From UMGS1958 sp045542415 (GTDB taxonomy: Bacteria > Bacillota > Clostridia > UBA1381), in contig JAZQKZ010000008.1 of assembly GCA_045542415.1 (NCBI GenBank), forward strand, positions 85,423 to 149,422: 64,000 bases of DNA, read 5' to 3'. The position numbers were made by a program, and so were the translations under genes. Shown piece after piece: positions 1-8,121 of the stretch. Each line of letters begins with the position of its first letter. Within the stretch, counting starts at the first letter, position 1. The notes beneath the pieces are model-generated. The model worked only from the letters and a program-made list of their open reading frames with translations. It was not told the DNA's origin and did not search any database.

Positions 1-864
1 ACTCAGGAGCCGGAGACTTACTCATATGATAAGAGAAGTATCACAGTTGCAACAGATAAGTTTGCAAAGCCGAGAGTATTCATTCCGGTATTCCCGGGTA
101 CAAACTGTGAGTACGACACTGCAAGAGTGTTCGAGAGAGCCGGTGCTGTAGCTGATGTATTCGTAGTGAGAAACCTCACAGGCGACGACGTTGCATACTC
201 ATTAGCTGAGATGAAGAAAAGAATCGACAATTCACAGATTGTAATGATTCCGGGCGGATTCTCGGGCGGTGACGAGCCGGAGGGGTCAGGTAAGTTCATT
301 GCAACAGCATTCAGAAACCCGCAGGTTAAGGAAGCTGTAATGAACATGTTAAAGAACCGTGACGGACTTATGCTCGGTATCTGTAACGGTTTCCAGGCAC
401 TTATAAAGCTTGGTTTGGTACCGTACGGCGAAATCAGAGATATGGATGAAAATTCACCGACTCTGACTTTCAATACAATTGGTCGTCATATTTCAAGAAT
501 GGTATATACAAGAATTGCTTCAAACAAGAGTCCATGGCTTGCAAATGTTGAGACAGGCGATATGCACACAATTGCAGTATCACATGGTGAGGGTCGTTTT
601 GTTGCAAGTCCTGAAATCATTGCACAGTTAGCGGCAAACGGTCAGATTGCAACACAGTATGTAAATCCGCAGGGAATCGCAACATACGATATCGACTGGA
701 ACCCGAACGGCTCAATGGCAGCAATCGAGGGTATCACATCACCGGACGGACGAGTTTTCGGTAAGATGGGACACAGCGAGAGATTGGGTCAGAACATTGC
801 AGGTAACGTACCGGGCAATAAGGATCAGAAGATATTTGAAGCAGGCGTAAACTACTTTAAATAA
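1..864 (+). CDS. purL: Phosphoribosylformylglycinamidine synthase, C-terminal part (partial)
   Basis: This is the 3' end of a gene entering from the left edge; the reading frame is open from base 1 with no in-frame start needed. The visible part is a class I glutamine amidotransferase domain of the PurL type. It has the PVFPGTNCEYDTAR entry motif, the nucleophile cysteine in LGICNGFQAL (codon at 382-384) and the SHGEGRF histidine/glutamate pair (about 583-591). In the single-chain FGAM synthase this domain releases ammonia from glutamine for step four of purine synthesis. The in-frame GTG at 127 is internal to the domain and not a start. A separate purQ is possible, but the residues before the domain look like a linker from a larger chain. 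A hairpin terminator follows. Confidence 0.9.
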   Translation, partial: TQEPETYSYDKRSITVATDKFAKPRVFIPVFPGTNCEYDTARVFERAGAVADVFVVRNLTGDDVAYSLAEMKKRIDNSQIVMIPGGFSGGDEPEGSGKFIATAFRNPQVKEAVMNMLKNRDGLMLGICNGFQALIKLGLVPYGEIRDMDENSPTLTFNTIGRHISRMVYTRIASNKSPWLANVETGDMHTIAVSHGEGRFVASPEIIAQLAANGQIATQYVNPQGIATYDIDWNPNGSMAAIEGITSPDGRVFGKMGHSERLGQNIAGNVPGNKDQKIFEAGVNYFK

Positions 865-871
865 TAATTAG

Positions 872-903
872 TCAAGCGGCAGCAAAAGCTGCCGCTTGAT
901 TTG
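872..903 (+). terminator. Terminator after purL
   Basis: A 12-bp perfect stem (872-883 with 888-899) closes an AAAA loop and is followed by a short, weak T stretch. It sits 8 bases after the purL stop and before the nadE ribosome binding site. Confidence 0.65.
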
Positions 904-953
904 AATAGATTTGTAAAATAAAAGAATACTAACTCTATAAGGAGGCAGAAAAT

Positions 954-1682
954 ATGTTTGATGCATTAAAGGTAAAAAATAAATGTGTGGAATGGATAAG
1001 AGATTTCTTTGAAAAGAACGGCAAGGACTGTAATGCAGTAATAGGAATTTCGGGTGGTAAGGACAGCTCAATTGCGGCAGCATTATGCGTGGAAGCATTA
1101 GGCAAGGACAGAGTAATCGGTGTTTTAATGCCTTGTGGAGAGCAGGCAGATATTGATTGTGCGAGATTGTTAGTAGAGCATCTTGGAATTAAGAATTACA
1201 CAGTAAATGTAAAGGATGCAGTAGAGGGAGTAAAGAAAAATCTTCCGTCAGATTTGGAAATCAGTCCGCAGACGCTTACCAATTTACCGCCGAGAATCAG
1301 AATGTCAACGTTGTATGCAATCTCACAGAGCTGTAACGGCAGAGTGGTAAATACATGTAATTTGTCAGAGGACTGGGTAGGATATTCAACGAGATACGGT
1401 GATGCGGCAGGAGATTTCTCGCCGTTATCGGATATGACGGTTACGGAATTAAAGGAGATAGGTCATCTTTTGGGACTTCCTGCGGAATTGGTTGATAAAA
1501 CTCCGATTGATGGCTTATGCGGTAAAACAGATGAGGAGAATCTTGGGTTCACCTATGCGATGCTTGATAAGTATATTCGTACAGGCGAGATTGAGGATAT
1601 GGCAATCAAGGAGAGAATTGATACTTTACATGAGCGTAATAAGTTCAAGCTTGAGTTGATGCCGGGGTTTAAAATTAAATAA
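954..1682 (+). CDS. nadE: Ammonia-dependent NAD+ synthetase
   Basis: The 242-residue product carries the ATP pyrophosphatase loop GISGGKDSS near residues 26-34 and the NTCNLSEDWVGY region typical of NAD synthetase. It adenylates and amidates nicotinic acid adenine dinucleotide to form NAD+ in the cytoplasm. There is no N-terminal nitrilase/glutaminase domain, so it should use free ammonia. The start is set by AAGGAGG about 7 bases upstream of ATG 954. It stands alone between terminators; the neighbouring purL is not coupled to it. Length and motifs fit the short bacterial NadE form. Confidence 0.93.
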   Translation: MFDALKVKNKCVEWIRDFFEKNGKDCNAVIGISGGKDSSIAAALCVEALGKDRVIGVLMPCGEQADIDCARLLVEHLGIKNYTVNVKDAVEGVKKNLPSDLEISPQTLTNLPPRIRMSTLYAISQSCNGRVVNTCNLSEDWVGYSTRYGDAAGDFSPLSDMTVTELKEIGHLLGLPAELVDKTPIDGLCGKTDEENLGFTYAMLDKYIRTGEIEDMAIKERIDTLHERNKFKLELMPGFKIK

Positions 1683-1687
1683 GATGT

Positions 1688-1708
1688 AGGGCAGGGGCTT
1701 GCTCCTGC
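1688..1708. repeat. GC-rich intergenic hairpin, REP-like
   Basis: Downstream of nadE, GGCAGGGGC pairs with GCTCCTGCC across a two-base gap to make a compact GC-rich hairpin. No T run follows, so it is not a standard terminator. It resembles short palindromic intergenic elements scattered in gut Clostridia genomes. Only one copy was noticed here, so the repeat status is inferred. Confidence 0.35.
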
Positions 1709-1797
1709 CAAGTCATCTGTTTGAAAGGGGGACTATTACTATCTAAGCTATGGAATTCCCAAAGAACATTTTAATCAGGATATGTATTGATTGCAAT

Positions 1798-1827
1798 AAA
1801 ATGAGCGGCAATGCCGCTCATTTTGTT
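1798..1827 (-). terminator. Bidirectional terminator of the P-type ATPase gene
   Basis: A 12-bp perfect inverted repeat (1798-1809 with 1813-1824) with a 3-base loop has A-rich and T-rich flanks. It abuts the stop codon of the minus-strand ATPase gene. Confidence 0.8.
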
Positions 1828-3758
1828 TATCTCTTCATAATCCTCAACGAATTTGCCACAGCAAGTAAGGCAACGCCGGTATCGGCAAAGATTGCAAGCC
1901 ACATTCCCGAAATACCTAATGCACCTAAAAGCATAGCAGCAACCTTGACACCGATTGAAAGCACAATATTTTGCTTGATAATTGCCATTGTTTTCTTTGA
2001 AATATCAATAGCGCGCAGCAGCTTTGACGGTTCATCGGTCATAAGCACGACATCAGCAGCCTCAATTGCACCGGCACTTCCTGTTGCACCCATAGCAATA
2101 CCGATGTCAGCAAGAGCAATAACAGGTGCGTCATTTATTCCGTCACCGACAAATGCACAGCTCTTTTTACTTTCTCGCATAATCTGCTCCATGCATGACA
2201 CCTTGTCATTGGGGAGAAGTCCCGAATAAGTTTTGGTGATTCCTAAATGGTCGGAAACGCACTTTGCCGGAGCCTCGCTGTCGCCGGTAAGCATTGCTGT
2301 ATCAATTCCTCTGGCTACCAAGCCTGAAACCGCAACAATGCTGTCACTGCGTTCTTCATCACAGATGAGAATATATCCGGCATAATCATTATCAACTGCA
2401 ATATATACAACGGTACCGCTGTGGTCGCTGACATCATCGGCTTTAATTCCGTTGTCCCTCATCAAACGCATGTTTCCGGCAAGAATTGCTTTGCCGTCAA
2501 GCTTTGCAGAAATTCCTTTGCCGGCTATTTCCTTATAGTCTGAAATTCTTTCTTTATCAATTTCTTCAGAATATTCCTCAAGTATAGTTTTGGCAATAGG
2601 ATGATTTGAATAGTACTCTGCATATGCGGCTATTTCAAGAAGATTGATATATTCAGCCTTTCTGTAAATTTCTTTGATATTAAAAACACCCTTTGTAAGA
2701 GTACCTGTTTTATCAAATACTACAGTTCCTACCTTAGATAAGCTTTCGATATAATTACCGCCCTTTATAAGGATTCCGTCCCTGGAGGCTCTGCCTATAG
2801 CAGAGAAGAATCCAAGCGGAATGGAAATAACCAATGCACAGGGACATGAAACTACAAGAAAAACAAGTCCTCGGTAAATCCATTTAGCAAAGTTTAATCC
2901 ATCGAATAGGGGAGGGATTAACATGAGCAGTATTGCAGCGGTAACTACAATTGGAGTATAGTATCTTGCAAACTTTGTTATAAACTTCTCCGGAGCGGAT
3001 TTTCTGCTCTGTGTATTTTCTGCAAGCTCCAGTATTTTTGCAACTGTGCAATCTTCGTATTCGTGAGTAACACGCATGTAAACAGGTGAACCCGCATTGA
3101 TTGAGCCGCTTATTATCTCACTGCCGACCTTTGCTGAACGTGGAACGCTTTCTCCGGTTAATGCCCTGGTATCCATAAAGCTTTCACCATGAGTTACAAT
3201 TCCGTCAAGGGGGACACGTTCGCCTGCTTTAATAACAATAATTTCACCGACTTTGACATCCTCCGGAGCAACAGTAATAATTTCGCCGCTTCTTTCAACA
3301 TTGGCGTGGTCAGGACGAACATTCATTAAATCAGAAATTGACTTGCGGCTTTTATGAATCGCTTTATTCTGAAGATATTCGCCTACCTGATAAAACAGCA
3401 TTACAGCTACTGCTTCGGGGTGTTCGCCTATTGCAAATGCACCTACAGAAGCAATTGACATAAGAAAATTTTCATCAAGAAATTTACCCTTAAAAATGCG
3501 TTTAATCGCTCCGATTACTATATCATATCCGATTACAATATATGCACAGATATAAGTAAGAGTTTTAAAAAATGCATTGTTAATAAGGAGTCCTGCGATA
3601 AAGAATAAAATCGCACCTATAGCAATACGCCATATAATTAAATTATCCTCTTCATGTGAGCCATGCTCATGACCGCATCCGCAACCGGACGTATTATGTT
3701 CATGATGACAGCTGCATTCTGAATGATTATGTGAAGAGCATTTGTTATGTTTATTCAT
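1827..3758 (-). CDS. Heavy-metal (Zn/Cd/Pb) exporting P1B-type ATPase
   Basis: This membrane pump couples ATP hydrolysis to export of divalent heavy metals. Visible P1B landmarks are LTGES in the actuator (about residue 200), the transmembrane metal motif SCPCALVIS (about 305), the phosphorylation site DKTGTLTKG (about 346), the nucleotide-binding NHPIAK, and GDGINDAP (about 536). The last membrane segments contain IGVK and ADTG, the Lys/Asp pair typical of ZntA-like zinc pumps. There is no HMA domain; instead the first 40 residues are rich in His and Cys. The start at 3758 is chosen because GGAGGTGAATTT precedes it; an upstream in-frame ATG would start near 3872, before the promoter. ZntA or CadA are fitting names, and metal specificity is not settled. 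Confidence 0.93.
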   Translation of the reverse strand: MNKHNKCSSHNHSECSCHHEHNTSGCGCGHEHGSHEEDNLIIWRIAIGAILFFIAGLLINNAFFKTLTYICAYIVIGYDIVIGAIKRIFKGKFLDENFLMSIASVGAFAIGEHPEAVAVMLFYQVGEYLQNKAIHKSRKSISDLMNVRPDHANVERSGEIITVAPEDVKVGEIIVIKAGERVPLDGIVTHGESFMDTRALTGESVPRSAKVGSEIISGSINAGSPVYMRVTHEYEDCTVAKILELAENTQSRKSAPEKFITKFARYYTPIVVTAAILLMLIPPLFDGLNFAKWIYRGLVFLVVSCPCALVISIPLGFFSAIGRASRDGILIKGGNYIESLSKVGTVVFDKTGTLTKGVFNIKEIYRKAEYINLLEIAAYAEYYSNHPIAKTILEEYSEEIDKERISDYKEIAGKGISAKLDGKAILAGNMRLMRDNGIKADDVSDHSGTVVYIAVDNDYAGYILICDEERSDSIVAVSGLVARGIDTAMLTGDSEAPAKCVSDHLGITKTYSGLLPNDKVSCMEQIMRESKKSCAFVGDGINDAPVIALADIGIAMGATGSAGAIEAADVVLMTDEPSKLLRAIDISKKTMAIIKQNIVLSIGVKVAAMLLGALGISGMWLAIFADTGVALLAVANSLRIMKR

Positions 3759-3775
3759 AAATTCACCTCCAATAA

Positions 3776-3829
3776 CATATGAATGATTGTTCATATGTTC
3801 ATTATAACACTGTATAAATGCTTTGTCAA
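3776..3829 (-). promoter_or_regulatory. Consensus promoter with ArsR/SmtB-like operator for the metal ATPase
   Basis: Reading the minus strand, TTGACA (3824-3829) and TATAAT (3801-3806) are separated by exactly 17 bp. Just downstream lies a perfect 8-bp inverted repeat, CATATGAA and TTCATATG, with a 6-bp spacer (3776-3797), covering the expected transcription start. ATATGAA...TTCATAT dyads are typical binding sites of metal-sensing ArsR/SmtB repressors. No such repressor gene is in the window, so the regulator is inferred. Confidence 0.8.
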
Positions 3830-3859
3830 TACTTTTTTTGAAAATTTTGGTTTCATATA

Positions 3860-3882
3860 AAAAGGGCTGCAAAAACAGCCCC
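3860..3882 (-). terminator. Terminator of the cysteine synthase gene
   Basis: On the minus strand GGGCTG and CAGCCC (3864-3869 with 3876-3881) form a stem followed by a T5 run, directly after the cysK-like stop codon. Confidence 0.85.
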
Positions 3883-3886
3883 TGAA

Positions 3887-4885
3887 TTAAAATCCATATG
3901 AACGAACGCCTTTAAGCTTAATCTGAGAAGAAATATATTCTTCCTTAGCATCCCATTCCTTTGTGTAATCGGTAGAGAGATATTTCTTATTATCATCTGC
4001 AAATACCGTAACAACAGTAGAATCAGCTCCCAGACTATCCTGAAGCATAATTGAACCAATAAGGTTTGCACCTGATGAAATTCCGACTCCGATACCAAGC
4101 TCTCGTGAAAGCTTTTGTGCCATTATAATAGAATCGATGTCATCTACAGAAACGACCTCGTCAAGCTCGTCGAGCTTACATATACTGGGAATAAATTCAT
4201 CGCTTATTCCTGCAATTCTGTGCTGACCCACTTTATAGCCGGTTGAAAGGGTGGGGGAGCTTGAGGGTTCCAAAGGACAGGCTTTACAGTTGGGATTAAC
4301 TGCCTTAAAGGCTCTGCTTAGTCCCATAACCGTTCCTCCTGTTCCGACACCTGCCACAACACCATCGGGAGTGCGAGAAAGGTTTTCGAGCTGAGTAAGA
4401 ATTTCTGCGCCCGTAGTACCGATGTGTGCAATTACATTGTCGGGATTAGAGAATTGACCGGGGAGGAATACTCCGCCCTGCTCTGCAAATTCTTCACTCT
4501 TTGCAATTGAACCCAAAAATCCGCCTTCTTCACGAGATACAAGTTCAACCTTTGCACCGTAGCTTTTCATAAGATTGATACGTTCTGTACTCATCCAGTC
4601 TGGCATGAATATAACGGTCGGATGTCCAAGGTACGCTGCCATTGCCGAGAAGGCAATTCCGGTGTTGCCGCTTGTTGCTTCGCATACTGTATCTCCCGGA
4701 TTGATAGTACCGGTTTCGTATGCTTTTTTCATTATATAATAGGAAATTCTATCCTTTATCGAGCCGCTTAAATTAAAGTATTCTGCCTTCGCAAAAATAC
4801 GTCTTTCACTACCTTTGTATTCAAAAATTATTTCAAGCAGCGGAGTGTTGCCGATCACATTTTTGATATTATCAAATCTATTCAA
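3887..4885 (-). CDS. cysK: Cysteine synthase family protein (O-acetylserine sulfhydrylase)
   Basis: The 332-residue protein is a fold-type II PLP enzyme. The cofactor lysine lies in NLSGSIKDR near residue 43, the substrate loop is TSGNTG near residue 70, and the phosphate-binding glycine loop is GVGTGGTVMG. This matches cysteine synthase, which makes cysteine from O-acetylserine and sulfide in the cytoplasm. The C-terminal 60 residues (WDAKEEYISSQIKLKG) extend a little beyond short CysK forms. Cystathionine beta-synthase-like or O-phosphoserine-using variants are possible. It is monocistronic, with its own promoter and terminator. The start has a short GAGG ribosome site. Confidence 0.88.
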   Translation of the reverse strand: MNRFDNIKNVIGNTPLLEIIFEYKGSERRIFAKAEYFNLSGSIKDRISYYIMKKAYETGTINPGDTVCEATSGNTGIAFSAMAAYLGHPTVIFMPDWMSTERINLMKSYGAKVELVSREEGGFLGSIAKSEEFAEQGGVFLPGQFSNPDNVIAHIGTTGAEILTQLENLSRTPDGVVAGVGTGGTVMGLSRAFKAVNPNCKACPLEPSSSPTLSTGYKVGQHRIAGISDEFIPSICKLDELDEVVSVDDIDSIIMAQKLSRELGIGVGISSGANLIGSIMLQDSLGADSTVVTVFADDNKKYLSTDYTKEWDAKEEYISSQIKLKGVRSYGF

Positions 4886-4921
4886 CGAAAATACCTCTTT
4901 TCATTTATATACATCTTTTTA

Positions 4922-4950
4922 ATTTTACTCTAAAATCACAATTTTGTCAA
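4922..4950 (-). promoter_or_regulatory. Promoter of the cysteine synthase gene
   Basis: On the minus strand TTGACA (4945-4950) and TAAAAT (4922-4927) are 17 bp apart, about 37 bp upstream of the start codon. Confidence 0.7.
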
Positions 4951-4958
4951 CCCTGGAT

Positions 4959-5402
4959 TTACAGATTTTTCATTTTCTCAAAAACATCTGCTTTTTTCAA
5001 AGGAGTTAAAATCTCATAATTGTACTCAACGAAATTCCATATATTATGATTTCTTATAAAATCATAATATGCAGAGGTTGATATTTTCGTACTTTCCCGG
5101 AAGCCTTCGGTCATGTTCACACAATACTGAAGCTTTTCCGGTATGTCAAAAGCTTTACTGATTTTCTCGTCTGTTTCATCAGGATCAATACCGATATCTT
5201 CGGCAACGAAAAACAGAATATCAGTACCCATAGCCGTAGCAAAGCCTGTAGAAAAATCCATGAGCTCCTGATACGCTATTGTGGAAATCATAGCTTCAAA
5301 GGCTTTTTCGGTGCTGTAGCCGCAGTACAAAGTCAGATAGTTGATAACGTATGCCATGTTGATATTAGCACTTATTTTAAGCTTTTTTGGTGTTAAATTC
5401 AT
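4959..5402 (-). CDS. Conserved-looking protein of unknown function
   Basis: This 147-residue protein is not recognised. It is soluble, mixed in charge and predicted largely helical, with no signal peptide or membrane segment. An acidic stretch (EDIGIDPDETDEK) lies in the middle. The start is well supported by AGGAG seven bases before ATG. It begins one base after the mtaB stop, so the two genes are almost certainly cotranscribed and translationally coupled. That linkage does not by itself give a function. Confidence 0.75.
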   Translation of the reverse strand: MNLTPKKLKISANINMAYVINYLTLYCGYSTEKAFEAMISTIAYQELMDFSTGFATAMGTDILFFVAEDIGIDPDETDEKISKAFDIPEKLQYCVNMTEGFRESTKISTSAYYDFIRNHNIWNFVEYNYEILTPLKKADVFEKMKNL

Positions 5403-5403
5403 T

Positions 5404-6702
5404 TTAGTCTCCTATAATTTCGCCGTAGGCAATGCCATCTTTTATATATGAAATATGCACGTTTCTGTATTGGCTGTGTAAATCTTTATCGGTTTTTACA
5501 TAAACTGTGATATAATTTGAGGTTTTACCTTCAAAATATCCGTCTTTTGCGTTCTGCTCGAACAATACCTCCATATCGCGTCCGACGAATCTGCTTAAAA
5601 ACTCATTGCGACTGTTCTGCGTGATTTCAATTATACGTTTTGAACGTTCTTCTTTTATTTCAGGATGAATCTGATCACTTCGGCGGGCGGCAGGAGTGCC
5701 TTTTCTTTGTGAGTACTGAAAAACATGAGCATCGGCAAATGCAATTTCGGAAGTGAAGCGGGCAGTTTTTTCGAATTCTTCATCAGTCTCGCCGGGGAAA
5801 CCGGTCATAATATCAGTTGTGATTGCAACGTCCGGAAAGGCTTCACGCAAGCCGTTAACAATATCTGCATATTGAGCAGTTGTATATTTTCTGTTCATTC
5901 GCTTTAGTGTTTCATCGCAGCCTGACTGCAGTGAAATATGAAAATGAGGACAGATTTTAGTGCAGTTTTTTATAGCATCGACAAAATCACGGTTGAGGGT
6001 CATTGGCTCAATTGATGAAAGACGTATTCTTCGTACCCCCTCTATTTTATCGACTTTATTTATAAGCTGCTCAAGCGACGTACATTCAAGGTCACGGCCA
6101 TATGAGGCAACATGAATGCCGGCTAAAATAAATTCCGTAAAGCCGTGAGAGGTAAGTGTGCGTATTTCATCTAAAATCTCGCTTTCCGTGCGGCTTCTTA
6201 CAGGACCTCGTGCATAGGGGATAATACAGTATGAGCAGAACTGACTGCATCCGTCCTGAATTTTGATAAATGCACGGGTGCGATTATCATAGTGAGTAAT
6301 ATTAAGCTGCTCAAACTCATGCGTGTGCATAATGTCAAGCACATCATTTACCTTTATGTTGTCAGCAAGCTTTTCAACCTTTTCTACAATCTTGCTTTTT
6401 TCCTGATTGCCTACAACAAGATTTACTCCCTCGATTGCAAGTACTTCTTCGGGTGCGGTCTGAGCGTAACAGCCTGTTACGACAATAATAGCTTCGGGAT
6501 TTGTTTTTCTTGCACGTCGAATCATACGTCTTGATTTGCTGTCGCCCATGCTTGTTACTGAGCATGTGTTTATTATATATATATCAGCAGGCTGTGAATA
6601 GGGAACAATTTCATAGCCGGAGGCAGAAAACAGTTCCTCCATAGCTTCAGTTTCATATTGGTTTACCTTACATCCCAAGGTACAAAATGCTGCGGTTTTC
6701 AT
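5404..6702 (-). CDS. mtaB: tRNA (t6A37) methylthiotransferase MtaB
   Basis: The 432-residue enzyme has the methylthiotransferase N-terminal domain (FCTLGCKVNQYETEAM; further Cys in NTCSV and VTGCYAQ) that binds one iron-sulfur cluster. The radical SAM motif CSQFCSYC is near residue 150, followed by the SAM barrel and a C-terminal TRAM-like domain (about 365-430). MtaB adds a methylthio group to threonylcarbamoyl-adenosine 37 in ANN-decoding tRNAs, improving codon reading. The motif order and the GCKVNQ signature favour MtaB over MiaB or RimO. An AAGGAG site precedes the start, and the next gene follows after one base. Confidence 0.92.
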   Translation of the reverse strand: MKTAAFCTLGCKVNQYETEAMEELFSASGYEIVPYSQPADIYIINTCSVTSMGDSKSRRMIRRARKTNPEAIIVVTGCYAQTAPEEVLAIEGVNLVVGNQEKSKIVEKVEKLADNIKVNDVLDIMHTHEFEQLNITHYDNRTRAFIKIQDGCSQFCSYCIIPYARGPVRSRTESEILDEIRTLTSHGFTEFILAGIHVASYGRDLECTSLEQLINKVDKIEGVRRIRLSSIEPMTLNRDFVDAIKNCTKICPHFHISLQSGCDETLKRMNRKYTTAQYADIVNGLREAFPDVAITTDIMTGFPGETDEEFEKTARFTSEIAFADAHVFQYSQRKGTPAARRSDQIHPEIKEERSKRIIEITQNSRNEFLSRFVGRDMEVLFEQNAKDGYFEGKTSNYITVYVKTDKDLHSQYRNVHISYIKDGIAYGEIIGD

Positions 6703-6805
6703 GGTTTAACTCCTTTTCGAAAGGGATTTTTTTGTTGAGCATTGCCTATTTTAGCTCAATCGGAAAAATATTATTGTTCTAATCAGCTAAAAAATATTTT
6801 TTTGC

Positions 6806-6856
6806 TTGACTAAATACAAAAAAAGGGGTATTATAACGGTGTAATCAATGATTACA
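6806..6856 (+). promoter_or_regulatory. Promoter and operator-like palindrome of the HPr-like gene
   Basis: TTGACT (6806-6811) and TATTAT (6829-6834) are 17 bp apart. Immediately downstream, TGTAATCA and TGATTACA (6840-6856) form a perfect 8-bp palindrome around one central base, over the expected transcription start. This placement suits a repressor site; the protein is unknown. Confidence 0.65.
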
Positions 6857-6916
6857 TGAAAATACATACCAAAATTCAAGCACAAAAAAGTGCAAAAAAG
6901 TTGGGAGGAATGTAAA

Positions 6917-7147
6917 ATGAAGACAGTTACATTATCATTGGATTCAAGCAATAACGTTAAGAGCTTTGTAAACATCGTAAGCAGATATGATTTTGATGTA
7001 GATTTAACATCAGGAAGATATCTGGTTGATGCAAAGTCAATTATGGGTATATTCAGCCTTGACTTATCGCAGCCGATAAAAGCAGAAATTCACAGTGATG
7101 AGTGTGATAAGCTTATCGAAGAGCTCAGACCCTTTATCGTTGAATAA
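6917..7147 (+). CDS. HPr-like phosphocarrier-fold protein lacking the active-site histidine
   Basis: The 76-residue product has the length and pattern of HPr. The region DAKSIMGIFSLDLS matches the HPr regulatory serine loop (Ser46 in NAKSIMGVMSL). The place where HPr has its phospho-accepting histidine (GLHARP, residue 15) reads SSNNVKSF, with no histidine. Crh of Bacillus likewise lacks His15 and keeps Ser46, serving as a CcpA cofactor rather than a sugar-transport phosphocarrier. A catabolite-control role is therefore possible, but is inference. The start at 6917 is fixed by GGGAGG at 6903-6908. It is monocistronic with its own promoter and a strong terminator. Confidence 0.82.
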   Translation: MKTVTLSLDSSNNVKSFVNIVSRYDFDVDLTSGRYLVDAKSIMGIFSLDLSQPIKAEIHSDECDKLIEELRPFIVE

Positions 7148-7158
7148 TCCGGAACATT

Positions 7159-7185
7159 GCGGAGCTTAAAGCTCCGCTTTTTTTT
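7159..7185 (+). terminator. Terminator of the HPr-like gene
   Basis: GCGGAGCT pairs with AGCTCCGC across a 3-base loop and is followed by eight T residues, 11 bases after the stop. Confidence 0.9.
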
Positions 7186-8035
7186 ATTCTGGTTTTTCTA
7201 AAGTAATACGTCCTATTTTTGCACCTCTGAACTCGTCAAATAAGATATTTGCGGCTCGTTCCATATCTATTTCGCCTTTCGAGATAATAAAACCGCGTTT
7301 TTTGCCGATCATTTCAAGTATTTCATATCCTTCAAGGCTGTCAATGGAATCAAGCTTGTATCTTGCACATAAAAGCTCCGGATACATATCACGCAGATGT
7401 GTGCAGAAATCATATGCAAGAAGCTCTGTGTTCATGATTTCGTCCTTTACAGCTCCTGTATAGACAAGAAGCTTAGCTCTTTCCTGGTCTTCCATTTTCT
7501 GAGGAAGCATGCCGGGAATATCAAGCAGTTCAACATCACCCCTGACACGAACCCACTGTTTGCCTCTGGTAACACCTGCACGGTCGCCGGTTTTTGTGCT
7601 TGCTTTACCGACAAGTCGGTTAATAAGGCTTGATTTTCCTACATTCGGAATACCTGCCATCATCAATTTCAGTGTTCGAGTTCTGCCTTTTTCAGCATCA
7701 CGGTCTATTTTATCCTGTATAAGTTTTTTTGCTTCGTTAAAGACCTTGTTAATTCCGGCACCTGTTGTACAGCTGACCGGCATTACTTTAACGCCTTGTT
7801 TTGCATATGCATTGATCCATGCTGATGTCATATCGGGATCGGCAAGGTCTGCTTTATTTAAAACAAGAAGTCTGGGTTTGTTTCTTAATATATCATCAAA
7901 GTCGCTGTTTCTGCCCGATAAGGGGATGCGGGCATCGATAATTTCGACTACTACATCAATCATTTTAAGGTTATCCATAATCATGCGGCGTGTTTTTGCC
8001 ATATGTCCCGGATACCAGTGTATTATGTTTTCCAT
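7184..8035 (-). CDS. ylqF: Ribosome biogenesis GTPase YlqF (RbgA)
   Basis: This 283-residue GTPase is circularly permuted: the G4 motif NKADL (about residue 58) comes before the P-loop GIPNVGKSS (about 127) and the G3 motif DIPGML (about 172). That order is the signature of the YlqF/YawG family. The opening HWYPGHMAKTRR is characteristic of YlqF. In Bacillus the protein acts late in 50S subunit assembly. It lies in the usual order rplS-lepB-ylqF. AGGAG precedes the start. Confidence 0.93.
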   Translation of the reverse strand: MENIIHWYPGHMAKTRRMIMDNLKMIDVVVEIIDARIPLSGRNSDFDDILRNKPRLLVLNKADLADPDMTSAWINAYAKQGVKVMPVSCTTGAGINKVFNEAKKLIQDKIDRDAEKGRTRTLKLMMAGIPNVGKSSLINRLVGKASTKTGDRAGVTRGKQWVRVRGDVELLDIPGMLPQKMEDQERAKLLVYTGAVKDEIMNTELLAYDFCTHLRDMYPELLCARYKLDSIDSLEGYEILEMIGKKRGFIISKGEIDMERAANILFDEFRGAKIGRITLEKPE

Positions 8036-8087
8036 TATATTCTCCTGTCTGCTGTTAGTGCAGCAATGTCTTTTCTTATTAAATAAA

Positions 8088-8114
8088 GGGGATTGCTGAA
8101 ATTCAGCAGTCCCC
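8088..8114 (-). terminator. Hairpin after lepB
   Basis: A 13-base imperfect-loop inverted repeat (GGGGATTGCTGAA with TTCAGCAGTCCCC) lies just past the lepB stop. On the minus strand it is followed by only a weak T stretch, so it may attenuate rather than fully stop transcription into ylqF. Confidence 0.6.
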
Positions 8115-8121
8115 GTAATTC

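Noticed and set aside
127..864. GTG at 127 as the start of a separate purQ gene
   Set aside because: The amidotransferase domain begins upstream of it and the frame is open to the window edge.
1750..2229. 159-codon plus-strand open frame opposite the metal ATPase
   Set aside because: It lies antisense to conserved ATPase motifs and crosses the terminator hairpin; no ribosome site.
7509..8099. 196-codon plus-strand open frame opposite ylqF
   Set aside because: The minus strand encodes clear GTPase motifs; the plus frame is a shadow without a ribosome site.
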